Source: Papio anubis | Lineage: Eukaryota; Chordata; Mammalia; Primates; Cercopithecidae | Length of the DNA stretch: 64,000 bases | NCBI RefSeq assembly: GCF_008728515.1 | Contig: NC_044986.1 | Location: 58,331,159 to 58,395,158 of the forward strand | Direction of reading: 5' to 3' | Part shown: piece after piece, positions 34,141 through 44,180 of the stretch | Layout: the number at the start of each line of letters is the position of its first letter | Position numbering within the stretch: the stretch's first letter is position 1 | Notes under the pieces: generated by a model | Databases searched by the model: none | What the model saw: only the letters and a program-made list of their open reading frames with translations | What the model was told of the DNA's origin: nothing | Translations under genes and position numbers: made by a program

Positions 34141-35172
34141 ATTTTAAATTTTTCACACTGGTTCTAATGAAGTATTTGAGAAGCTATGTGAAGAGGAATT
34201 TGGAAGTTGCTGGCAGTTATCAGTTTCTGGAGATTATGTAGTTGATTACTATTATTACGGAAAAAAAAATCACCTTTAGTCCCCCACAAAGGTGAAGAGA
34301 AAACCAGAAAGTCACCACCAATCAGAATCACAAAAGGCAGTCAGTGGAAAAGATTGCAAGTTTCAGGAAAAATGAGTTGTCTTAATATGTAAAAAAGTCT
34401 TTCTTAGAACTGGAACTTACAAGAAATGGGCTGAAAATTCTAAAAGCAAACAACCTTAAAGAATAATGTCAAATAGAGGCTGGATCTTCATCAATATGAT
34501 GGGTTGGGAGCATGGCTTCTGCCTACAGAAGGAGGTTGAAGTAGGTTATCTCTGAGGAGCCTTCCTAGTCTAACTAAGTACCACAGTTATGAAATTATAT
34601 TTTCTCTAGAGAACAATTTCTCAACAACCAAATAACCCAAGAGGCTAATATTCTATTTATATTTTATAATTTCTTAACAAAGATCTCAAATAAGAACTGA
34701 GTAAAGAACAGGCCTTGTTAGTTACTGAAGAGTAAAGAGAAGTATAGTTTTCACTAGACAGTCTTGCCTAAAGCTCAATCAGAAATCTTACCATTCACTA
34801 GTAAAACATCTGCCAAAGTTAACAGGTAAACCACTAACTGGTAAGCGGTCACTCCAGGGCCCCTGCCATCATCACCATCCCCAACTCCCAGGAAATCTTG
34901 CTAACATTTTTCCCATTGTTCTGCTTCCCTTTTCTAATTTGCCAGCCAAATTTGTTTTCAGTACCAACTTCAGATGACTCTCCTCTCATGACAGCTTGAC
35001 TTGTCACTCCTTATTTCTATAATCTATCAAAAATAGGACCTCCACAGTTAAAAAAGGAAAGAAAAAACCTCATAATTTTGATGGCAGACCCTCCAAGTTG
35101 ACTGGTACTCAGGCACCAAGTCAGTCCCAAACTAATGAATATTGATTGCATCAGTTCTTCCAGCTTTGATTC
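34141..35172. other. Unique intergenic sequence
   Basis: About 1 kb without recognised repeats or genes. Confidence 0.4.
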
Positions 35173-35189
35173 AAAGATTGCTTTTGGCA

Positions 35190-35490
35190 GGCCAGGCACG
35201 GTGGCTCACGCCTGTAATCCCAACACTTTGGGAGGCCGAGGTGGGCAGATCATGAGGTCAGGAGTTCGAGACCAGCCTGGCCAAGACAGTGAAACCCCAT
35301 CTCTACTAAAAATACAAAAATTAGCTGGGTGTGGTGGTGGGTGCCTGTAATCCCAGCTACTCCAGAGGCTGAGGCAGGATAATTGTTTGAACCCGGGAGT
35401 CGGAGGTTGCAGTGAGCCGAGATCACGCCACTGCACTCCAGCCTGGCAACAGAGCAAGACTCCATCTCAAAAAAAAAAAAAAAAAAAAAA
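35190..35490 (+). mobile_element. Alu SINE, sense, with long target-site duplication
   Basis: Full Alu with a 25-A tail. Exact flanking duplication 'aagattgcttttggca' (35174-35189 and 35491-35506). The minus-strand ORF 35250-35681 reads through it and is not a gene. Confidence 0.96.
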
Positions 35491-35734
35491 AAGATTGCTT
35501 TTGGCAAAGACATTGACTCAGTTTCAAATTGTGTTGAGACATCAAAGGAAAAAGTTCTTGGTTTGGTTCCTTTAGGAAGAGACCCGGTTAATCTAACATC
35601 TGAATTCATGGCAGTTACATGTGACTGCTGACTCCTCATCTTGCAGCCACCCCAATGTGGGGAGTCTCCAAAACAGTACATCAGGTGTTTCCTGTGCCTA
35701 GAACAACCTCTGGGGTTGGGATAATAGTAATAGC

Positions 35735-35945
35735 CACAGTAGCTAACATGTATTGATTATTTGCTGTTTTCCTGGAATTTTACGCCTTTATATATAAACT
35801 CTTATTGAATTCTTGCAGTGGTCCTATGATTAGCACTTTACAGGGTCTGGGCCTTAAAAGAGTTAAGTTGAACTGCCAAAGGCCAGTCGGTGAAAGTAGC
35901 AAGGCTAGGATTTGAACCCAGGACAATGTGCTTTCAGTGTTGCAA
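35735..35945 (-). mobile_element. MIR SINE, antisense
   Basis: Reversed MIR: 'gctaacatgtattgattatt', 'ggtcctatgattagcacttt', 'aggatttgaacccaggacaa'. Confidence 0.8.
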
Positions 35946-37789
35946 TGGCTGGAGACTGTAAGGTGTGGCTGCCACAGGAGGGAGTTGGGCTATCATACCT
36001 TTGCTTTTGTTTGCTCCATGCCTGGCTCCTCTGCCCTGGAGCTCTCAGTCTTGCGTATTCTTAGTATATGCTTTCATTTCATCTTTTTTTGTTTTATATT
36101 AGGGGCACTTTTTATAATTCGGCTAATGTTTCTACTTAATGCATTCAGAGAGTGAGAAGTTCCAAAAAAGTTTCCTTTCTGTATATGTAGTTAGGTTTTG
36201 CTAAAGAAAGGTGAGTTCAACTGCTGATTTACTAAAAATAAGATTGATGAGGGAACCTTATCTTGTTTTGAAGATGACAAATATGGAGACTTTTCAACCA
36301 TGGAGGAAGACAAAACGCAGTAGCTGAAAAGGAGATTAAAGCAATAGGGAAAGTAGCTTTCTGCCCCTTGACAGAAGATGTGTGTCCTATAGAGAAGCTT
36401 CTTAGAGTGCTGGGGTGGGGGTGGGGGTGGGGGTGGGGGAGAGGCATGGTGGGAGGCCAACTGCTCCTCACCCCCTTCCCGCTTTCAAGTAGTTCCACTT
36501 GCCTCTGTCTTATGTATTAAAAGTCTACATAAAGTATTGTTTGGAAATACAGTTCTGCTGCTACAACAAAAGTACAACATTGTACAATGGTTATTTTACT
36601 ACTGGTTACTGGTCAGAAAAACTTTTTTTTTTTTTCCTGACACTGGAACTAAACCCTATGAATAAATCCAACTAATTTCATCCTCCGTCCTCAGATGCCC
36701 AGGCAGCTAGCAGAGTCCTGTATATGACGGGAACTAGCAATAAGTTGGCTGAGTACTTTTTCCCCAAAATATTTTATTAATAGTACAAGTTATTGATTGC
36801 GTCCCAGGAAGTTTATGGCAAAAACATTAAACAGACTATTTAACCTGGTGTTGATAAGACTTGTGGTACATTTAGTCCAAAGCTTTCTGGGTTCTCCACC
36901 CTAAGCATTTTATTTTAGTAATTGATCTGGGTTGAAATCGGTCTAAAGTGGAATTATTATCTCCAAATGATTTCAAAGTTTTACTAAACTTAATTTCTTG
37001 GGCTGCTTTGCTGCCTAATACAACAAAGATGTTGAAGTATACCAGACACACTATTCTGATTTCCCAGATAACCTTTGAGTGACTGATTCAGGGATGACGG
37101 CAGCTTTGTTCTCATAACTGACTATTTAAGGAACACTTTTGGCATCACAAATTACAAAAAAAAAAAAGAAAAAAAATAGGGAAAAAGTTCAGTTGAATAA
37201 TCCTCAGAGGGAAGCAGAAATCAGGAACTCTATTCAAAGTCCTTGGACACATGTGAGGTTTGCCTGAGGTCCCTAAAGTTTTCTCCCTTCAATCTGTTCA
37301 CCCCTCTGTGTCACCCTTCAGAGCCCTCAGGCCTCTCCTTTCCTCTTGCGTACCGAAAAGAGAATTTGATACATTCAGTCACCTTAAGATGTCACAGGTT
37401 GATGCAATTTAATGTATCACCCTCTCCTTGCAAAAGAGCTGCCAGGCAAGAAAAATCAAGTCAATAGTGTCATATTAGTGACCTGGATATATGTGAACCA
37501 CCGTTTTTTCTTTTTTAGAAATTTTTAAATCAAGTCAGGTGAGGCATGATTCTCTCAGCATACTTATATTGACAAAGCATGCCTTTTTAAAAAAGTGGCC
37601 TGTGCCCTCAGTGAACTTAATGTGTAGTGGTGGCATTTACAGGCTGCTTTTCTTCTTCTAGAGACAATTTATGAGGATGCTCCCCAATACTATCTGTAGC
37701 TATCCCTGCCCCAACTACTCAAAGAGAATCTGTCAGAGATGTGATCTGAATCCACTAAAGCCCATATGGCAAATTTCTTCAGCATACCA
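35946..37789. other. Unique intergenic sequence, repeat-poor
   Basis: About 1.8 kb with no interspersed repeat recognised, apart from the G-tract at 36412-36439 and simple A/T runs. No coding frame is convincing. Confidence 0.4.
36412..36439 (+). repeat. (GGGGGT)n tract with G-quadruplex potential
   Basis: Five G-runs of 4-5 bases separated by single T: a textbook quadruplex pattern with 1-base loops on the plus strand. The opposite strand gives only short Pro/His-rich frames. Confidence 0.95.
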
Positions 37790-37895
37790 GAAAAAAAAGC
37801 AAACTTTAGACTGACATTCAAGGCCATCCATGATCTGACCACATCTGCCTTATTAATCTTATTTCTCAGTAATCCCTAACCATATACAAATGAAA
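37790..37895 (+). mobile_element. L2 LINE fragment, sense
   Basis: 'cattcaaggccatccatgat' and 'ctgaccacatctgcctta' are typical L2. It continues at 38405. Confidence 0.7.
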
Positions 37896-37914
37896 CAGTT
37901 TCGGGTTTTTAGGT

Positions 37915-38400
37915 AGATGCTACATTTTCATGCTTTTTTAGCAATCAATTACTGTGGAAACAACCCCAAGACTTAGTGGTTGAAACAATATGCATTCATT
38001 ATCCTATTGTCAGTTACAATAGGTCAAGAATTGAGGAGCTGCTTAGCCATGCATTTCTGGCTTGAAATTTCTCAGAAGGTGGCAGTCATGCCTAGACTTG
38101 AGGGTCTGCTGCCAAGGTGTCTCACTAGCAAGTTGGGGCTGGTTATTGGTGACAGGCCTCAGTTTCTTTCCACATGGGTCTCTCGCAGGACTGTCTGAGT
38201 ATAGCTACTGGCTTCCCCCTAAGTGAGTGATCCCGAGAGGGGAACAGTAAGGGTGTGCTATCTTTTTATTACCTAGCCTCATGTGTCACACAGTATCACT
38301 TCCATTATATTCTCTGAGTTAGAAATGAATTACTAAGTCCAGCCCACAATCAATAGGAGGGGAACTAAGCTCCACCTTTGAAGGGAAGAGTGTCAGAGAG
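37915..38400 (+). mobile_element. Ancient interspersed repeat, family not named
   Basis: 'aacaaccccaagacttagtg', 'tgggtctctcgcaggactgt', 'tactggcttccccctaagtg'. Same kind of element as 30648-31074. It separates two parts of an L2. Confidence 0.5.
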
Positions 38401-38404
38401 TTTG

Positions 38405-38640
38405 TGAACGTATTCTAAATTACCATCATGCTCCTACTCCTTTGCTCATTCTGTTCCCGCTGCTCCCAATGCTTTTTCCCCGTTATCTGCGGAGCCCAAT
38501 CAATCCTACGTCTTTCAAGGCCCAATTCAACCGTTACTTCCTCCAAAAATCCTTCCCAAATGCCTCCTAAGAGCTTTCCTTTCTTTTCATTCCTGTTTTA
38601 TTTTCTACATTTTTTTTTTTTAACTACACTTGTTCTTATT
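38405..38640 (+). mobile_element. L2 LINE 3' part, sense
   Basis: 'ctttgctcattctgttcccg', 'tttcaaggcccaattcaacc', 'cctccaaaaatccttcccaa'. Continues 37790-37895. Confidence 0.75.
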
Positions 38641-38664
38641 TTAGATGGTAATTATTTGGTATTC

Positions 38665-38912
38665 CAAGCCAGGGTTTATCAACTTTGGCACTACCAATGC
38701 TTTGGGCTGGATAATTATTTGTTGTGGGGATCTTGTCCTGTGTATTATAGGATGTTTAGCAGCATCCCTGGTCTCTTCCCACCAAATACAAGCAGCACCT
38801 TCTGACCCTAGTTGCGACAACAAAAAATGTCTTCAGACATAGTCAAATGTTTTGTGGTGGGCAAAAAAAAAAAAAAAAAAAAAAATCACCCCTGGTTGAA
38901 ATCATAGTTCTA
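38665..38912 (+). mobile_element. MER5A hAT DNA transposon
   Basis: 'ctgggtttatcaac'-type start, 'ttgtgtattataggatgttt'-like centre, 'gcagcatccctggtctcttc', 'aaaatgtcttcagacatag' and a closing 'cccctggttgaa' identify MER5A. A 23-A run (38863-38885) stands where the consensus has a short A block. Confidence 0.88.
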
Positions 38913-39102
38913 GGCAATTATGTTCTGTGATTCATTTTGAATTTCCAACTCATGGCTCCAAAAGGCCATTCTAACAAGCGAGGAGAGGAACGCACTTTAT
39001 TTCAATCTTGATGTTGCTGAGAACCCCTGAGTTTTCCTGTCCAATCTTTCCTAGGCATTCTTCAGTCCTCTGAGTGATTCCAATAGCCTATCAATAAATT
39101 CG

Positions 39103-39373
39103 CCCACCAGGTGCAGTGGCTAACATCTGTAATCCCAGCACTTTGGAAGACTGAGGCAGGCAGATCACCTGAGGTCAGGAGTTCAAGACCAGCCTGGCCA
39201 ACATGGTGAAACCCCATCTCTACTAAAAATACAAAAATTAGCTGGGCATGGAGGCACACACCTGTAGTCCCAGCTACTCGGGAGGCTGAGGGAGGAGAAT
39301 GGTTTGAACCTGGGAGGGGAAGGTTGCAGTGAGCCAAGATCATGCCACTGTACTCCAGCCTGGGCAACAGAGA
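39103..39373 (+). mobile_element. Alu SINE, sense
   Basis: Alu from 'caccaggtgcagtggctaac' to 'cctgggcaacagag', lacking the usual final 'actccgtctc'. Instead it runs into a T/C tract and the (AATT)n repeat. Confidence 0.92.
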
Positions 39374-39431
39374 TTTTTTTTCCCCCCTTAAAATAAATAA
39401 ATAAATTAATTAATTAATTAATTAATTAATT
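39374..39431 (+). repeat. T/C tract and (AAAT)n/(AATT)n microsatellite
   Basis: A T8C7 tract, three AAAT units, then about 8 AATT units. Confidence 0.92.
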
Positions 39432-39504
39432 CACCCACCTTTTTTTTTCTTCATTTTCAGTTTAAGTGAGTTTCTGTTGCCTTCTACCTAAAGAAATGTA
39501 ATTA

Positions 39505-39640
39505 ATGAAAACCAACTCATACTTCAAGGTCTGGCTCATATACCACTTCTTCTAGTAGTCCCAGATGTCTCTAGATAGAATTTATCTTTTCTTCTCCTTC
39601 ATATTTCTTTTAGTGCTTTCTGCAGCCTGATAGTGGAGTC
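39505..39640 (+). mobile_element. L2 LINE fragment, sense
   Basis: 'tacttcaaggtctggctcat' and 'cttcttctagtagtccc' resemble L2. Weak match. Confidence 0.45.
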
Positions 39641-39884
39641 TATCTAGGTTTACATATACCCAAATGTTCCCTTAACCCAGGGCCAAGCATTATGCACAGA
39701 ATAATATAGGCTGGATCTAATTGTAAAGGAAATGGATTTTCATCTGGGGCTTTAATGCAAAGGAATACATCAAGTGACCACATTCCTGGGGAAAAAAAGA
39801 GTTTGGAGGCTAGTCTGGCAAACCTTGGTCTCAATGCTTTTTTGCTATTTCACGTTTATTAGAGGCTGTTGGTATACTGAGGAG

Positions 39885-40065
39885 GATGAGTGCACTGTCT
39901 TGAATAACCGATTAGGTTCAAATCCTGTCTTCTCTACTTACTGGGAGACTGTGAGCAAGTTACTTAATTGTTTTGTGGCTCCAATTACTAATCTGGAGTA
40001 ATTGGGGACTGTTAAAATATTACCTCATGGGGTTAAAACATAAAACAGACAAACTTAGAGCTGCT
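39885..40065 (+). mobile_element. MIR SINE
   Basis: 'aggttcaaatcctgtcttct', 'gtgagcaagttacttaattg', 'tacctcatggggttaaaaca'. Confidence 0.82.
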
Positions 40066-40200
40066 TTGGCCAAATTAGGAGAGACCCAGAGACTCCCTCA
40101 CTTGGCATCACCCTACTGGTTGCCACCTCCAACAGCATCAACTCAGGGACTTAGGGCTGTCTAAATCAGTTTGAGACAAACACCAGCAGCCATCCCAGTT

Positions 40201-40310
40201 GTTAACTAGCCATGTTGTATTGAACACAGTATTTACTCACCTGTTTAATGTTAATAAGGAAGTTGAACAGGTGAGTAAATACATTGTGCAAGATAACGTG
40301 GCTAGTTAAT
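40201..40310. repeat. Long imperfect hairpin (45-nt arms, 20-nt loop)
   Basis: Left arm 40201-40245 is complementary to right arm 40266-40310 at 38 of 45 positions. The innermost 15 are perfect ('atttactcacctgtt' / 'aacaggtgagtaaat'). Three of the seven mismatches would be G-U pairs in a plus-strand transcript. It could be an old palindromic DNA element or a microRNA-precursor-like fold. No family recognised. Confidence 0.9.
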
Positions 40311-40369
40311 GGTAGCCAGAAGCTGGGTGCCCATTCTAACTCTGTCAGCTCTAGTTCTGATGCCAACTA

Positions 40370-40700
40370 TTCTAGCTTAACCCGTCTTATTTTCCTGAAC
40401 TGCCATTCAAGGTCCTTTGTGTGGTACAACATATCCCATCTCTCCCCTACTGCCACATTTGCTTCAATCATGCCTACTTGTTTTACCTACAATTTACTTT
40501 ACAGTATGCTCATTCCATTTCTGCCCAGCCAACTGCCCTATCCACTCATTCCTTTCCACTTCTACTAACCTCCCTTTGAAAGCTGCAAAATTGAAACTCC
40601 TCCAGGAACCCATTAGATGAATTATCTTCTATTTTACTTATTCCTTCTAGATTTGAAAACCCTATTATTATTAATCCTTACATCTTTGCAAGATATTCAT
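40370..40700 (+). mobile_element. Possible L2 LINE fragment, sense
   Basis: A C/T-rich segment with L2-like phrases ('actgccattcaaggtccttt', 'gaaactcctccaggaaccca'). Tentative. Confidence 0.4.
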
Positions 40701-40732
40701 AGTATATACGTTTGCACTTCTTAACTCGTTAT

Positions 40733-41015
40733 TTTTTTGAGGCAGGGTCTCACTCTGTTGCCCAGGCTGGAGTACAGTGACTTGATCAGAGTTCATGGCA
40801 GCTGGAACTCTCAGGCTCAAGTTACAAGTTATCCTCCCACCTCAGCTTCCCAAGTAGCTAGGATTGCAGGCATGTGTCACCACACGTGGCTATTTTTTTT
40901 TAAATTTTTTGTAGAGACAAGGTTTCACTCTATTGGCCAAGCTGCTCTTGAACTCCCTGCCTGCCTTGGCATCCCAAAATACTGGGATTATAGGCATGAG
41001 CCACCGTGCCCAGCC
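40733..41015 (-). mobile_element. Old Alu SINE, antisense
   Basis: Reversed Alu: 'ttgaggcagggtctcactct' to 'gagccaccgtgcccagcc'. The plus-strand ORF 40737-41234 crosses it and carries no gene. Confidence 0.9.
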
Positions 41016-41559
41016 TTAACTCAATCCCTCACAGCTCTTTCAGAGCACTTAAAATTAGATGCTAAATTGTGTAATACTGATTACTCTTTCATACTGCCCA
41101 TAGTGTTTTATGTATTTTTTAATCTTTATAACCTAAGTTTCCCAGTGGTAGGTAGAGATTGCTTGTATCCAGATAGATTTATGTTAGCTATATGGGAGGC
41201 AGGTCAAACCATGCTTCATCTCCATAAGCTCTAATGATTGGTTCAACTCACTGGAATTCACGTGAGCTTAAGAATAGGCTGTCTTTTAATTCATAAGCCC
41301 CAATAATGCCAAATATAGAGCTCAAGAGACAATGAACAATAAGTATGTGGACACACTTTTAGGTATTTACTAAATTTTTATGCACTGTGAGCCTAACATG
41401 TTCACATCAAGCAAGAAATGAAAATAGGAGAGGGGTTATAAATGACTAAGTTACTATGTGTGTGTTGGGTCTCTATCAGCTGTATCCTCTTCCCTCTTCA
41501 TACACGTGTTACATACTATATGTCAACCTGTAGAAACAAGGCAGGAACTTAAGTATCTT
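41016..41559. other. Unassigned intergenic sequence
   Basis: No gene or repeat recognised. Confidence 0.35.
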
Positions 41560-41765
41560 TAGGTCCTAGACTATGTGTTATCTTATTTAATAAACACAAC
41601 TATCTTATAAGGTTTTTTAAAAATCTTAAACATTAAAATAAAAAACCCAAATGAGGTTAAGAAAAGCCCCAAATCATATAGCTAAGTCATGACAGAGCTA
41701 GAATTCAACCCAAGTCTAACTCCAGAGTCCACAGTCAACTACCATGCAGTATATGACCCAGAGCA
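41560..41765 (-). mobile_element. MIR SINE, antisense
   Basis: 'atcttatttaataaacacaa', 'gagctagaattcaacccaag', 'ctccagagtccacagtcaac'. Confidence 0.75.
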
Positions 41766-41954
41766 AGTCTTCCACTCTTGTATGTGTGTTAAGTGGGGCT
41801 ATTGAGAGAATATGGTAATGATTAATTTATACAAAATATTTAACACAGCATAGTATCTTACACATATTACCCAATAATCTGTACTCACTCTCATTACAGA
41901 ATACTATGACAGGGTTAAAATGTCAATAAAACATGCTTCCTGCCCTTGAAAAAT

Positions 41955-42385
41955 CTAATAGGGTGTGGTGGGTAGACTTCTAAAATAGCACTCCAGTGGC
42001 TCTAATCAATGGCTCTTTACCCATGAAGACGATGAGATATCACACTCATGACTACATTGCATGCAAAAGGGATTTCCGAATCAGTTGACTTGGAATTACT
42101 CAAAAGGGAAATTATCATGGTGGGCATTCCTCATCTAATCATATGAGCCCTTTAAAAGCAAGCACTTTCAATTGGGAGCAGCTGAAATAGTCAGAGATTT
42201 GAAGCATGAGGGAGGCTTGATGCACTGTTGCTGACTTTGAAGGCTGAAGGGGCTACCTGCAAGGGCCACAGCACAGTTTCTAGGAGCTAAGAGTGACAAC
42301 AGCTAGTCCTACAAGCACAGGAACTGAGCATGAAGTACCCAGTAGGGCATGGCAGGTTGGAGCTGGGTTGTAATGGTTTCTGTAA
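41955..42385 (+). mobile_element. Ancient LTR-like interspersed repeat
   Basis: Starts 'gtggtgggtagacttctaaa' and includes 'gttgctgactttgaaggctg'. Same family as 9966-10420, name uncertain. Confidence 0.5.
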
Positions 42386-43866
42386 ACTGTGGAAGGTGAT
42401 TTGAACTTTTTATTCTGCTTCACTGGAAACACATTTTAAAAGAATTTTTTAAAACTAACTGAAAATACCTGAAGAATCTAACACAGTATGTGTATGAGTA
42501 TGTATGTATGTATGTATGTATGTATCTCATATCTATACTTTTATATTTTGTATACATAAAACACACATTTTAATATTTGAGATAAGTGAATAATTCCTCT
42601 TACTACTCTTCTCCCTATTAATATAAAATTATAAAATTGTTACAACTAATTCAGTTAAAGATATTTATTAAGAGGGCTAAGTTCAACAAAAATGCATCCA
42701 TTCATAGAAATAATTTTGAGTAGATAAACAAAATATAAAAATATTTTAAACAAGACACCAAAAAGTATTCATTTTCAACAAAACTATTTTGATACCTTGA
42801 AACATCTGACATAATTATGTATATACAAGATCTTTTCAATCTACCTCTTCTTTAGTAGTTACATTATGAGATTACCATGTCTCAAAAGCAAACTGCTGCA
42901 ATTTAAAACACACTTTTCCATAAGATCTGGAATGATCTTTCCTAATTTTCAAATGTGTCGGGATTAGTATTTTCTCCTATACTCAGATAAAGAAAAATGT
43001 TTGTTAAAATTTCTGTAACTTTTTTTTGTTGTTAATTGAATATAGTTTGTTTCTCTAAGCACATTGATTAGTAGGCCTCTCTCCCTAAAGTTTTTTTTTT
43101 TTAAATGTTCAATATTTCTGACCACACTACAGATTTAGACATAAAATGCTGAAATAATACAACTGAGCCACGATTGCTCATTTCTCTCCCCCGTCTCTGA
43201 GGTGCTCTGCGGGAATAAAGTACTGAGGGAGGTACATTAAAATAAGGAGACTCCTTGTGGCTAGCAGCGACTGAATATCCTAGGTACCTAATTTATTGCA
43301 GTGGCTTAAGCTCTGGGGAAATTATGCATCACTAAACTAAAAGTAAGGTTATGTCAATGGATTTTTAAAGAGTATACTTTAAGAAGGATTATATGTAAAC
43401 ATTTTAATAATGTTAATTATACAACATGGCTATAGAAATGTTAGTCTTATAATAATTAGCATCAGCTACTTGGTATGTCTTTTTCTGATTAAACTGATTC
43501 CACCACACTGTCTACTTACATCAGTCTAGTCTAGAGGAGCACTTAAAGATAAAAAGTTAGAAAATGTCTTCGGAAATCAGTTCTTTTAATGTATAGAAGT
43601 TTCAATTACATGACTTGGGCTTGCTTACCAAATGCCTTTGGTACTTTAAAAAATGTATGTTCATGATATAATACTTTTTAATCCAGAAGTTGGAACCATA
43701 TTTAATTAAAAAATAAAAATTATAAACAAAGCCAATTACACAAGCACGTCGGAAAATAACACACCGTAATATATTTTCGAACGAAGACTTGTCTTTTAAA
43801 AACCCAAAGGTAACATCTTTCCCAGAGTTAACTAAGAACATCTATGATCCAGAATAAGCAGATTTC
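42386..43866. other. Repeat-poor sequence left of RTKN2
   Basis: AT-rich, with no recognised interspersed repeat except the microsatellite at 42487-42525. It may be intergenic, or belong to a very long RTKN2 3' UTR; sequence alone does not decide. Confidence 0.35.
42487..42525 (+). repeat. (TATG)n microsatellite
   Basis: About nine TATG/TGTA units with two early interruptions. Confidence 0.92.
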
Positions 43867-44180
43867 TTTTTTTTTTTTTTTTTTTTGAGACGGAGTCTCG
43901 CTGTGTCGCCCAGGCTGGAGGACAGTGGCCGGATCTCAGCTCACTGCAAGCTCCGCCTCCTGGGTTTACGCCATTCTCCTGCCTCAGCCTCCCGAGTAGC
44001 TGGGACTACAGGCGCCCACCACCTCGCCCGGCTAGTTTTTTGTATTTTTTTTTTTTTTTTTAAGTAGAGACGGGGTTTCACCGTGTTAGCCAGGATGGTG
44101 TCGATCTCCTGACCTCGTGATCCGCCTGTCTCGGCCTCCCAAAGTGCTGTGATTACAGGCTTGAGCCACCGCGCCCGGCC
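43867..44180 (-). mobile_element. AluY SINE, antisense, Old World monkey type
   Basis: Complete young Alu with an exact 10-base target-site duplication 'agcagatttc' (43857-43866 and 44181-44190). Its complement carries the 'aaactagccgggcg' and 'gatccggcc' changes. An internal T-run of about 17 (around 44047-44063) is a length expansion inside the body. Confidence 0.95.

Noticed and set aside
35250..35681. 143-codon ORF on the minus strand
   Set aside because: It reads through the antisense frame of an Alu and its A-tail complement. Translated Alus commonly give such ORFs, and no flanking gene structure exists.
40737..41234. 165-codon ORF on the plus strand, the second longest in the window
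   Set aside because: The first half is a reversed Alu. The second half has no recognisable domain, and there is no start or splice context.
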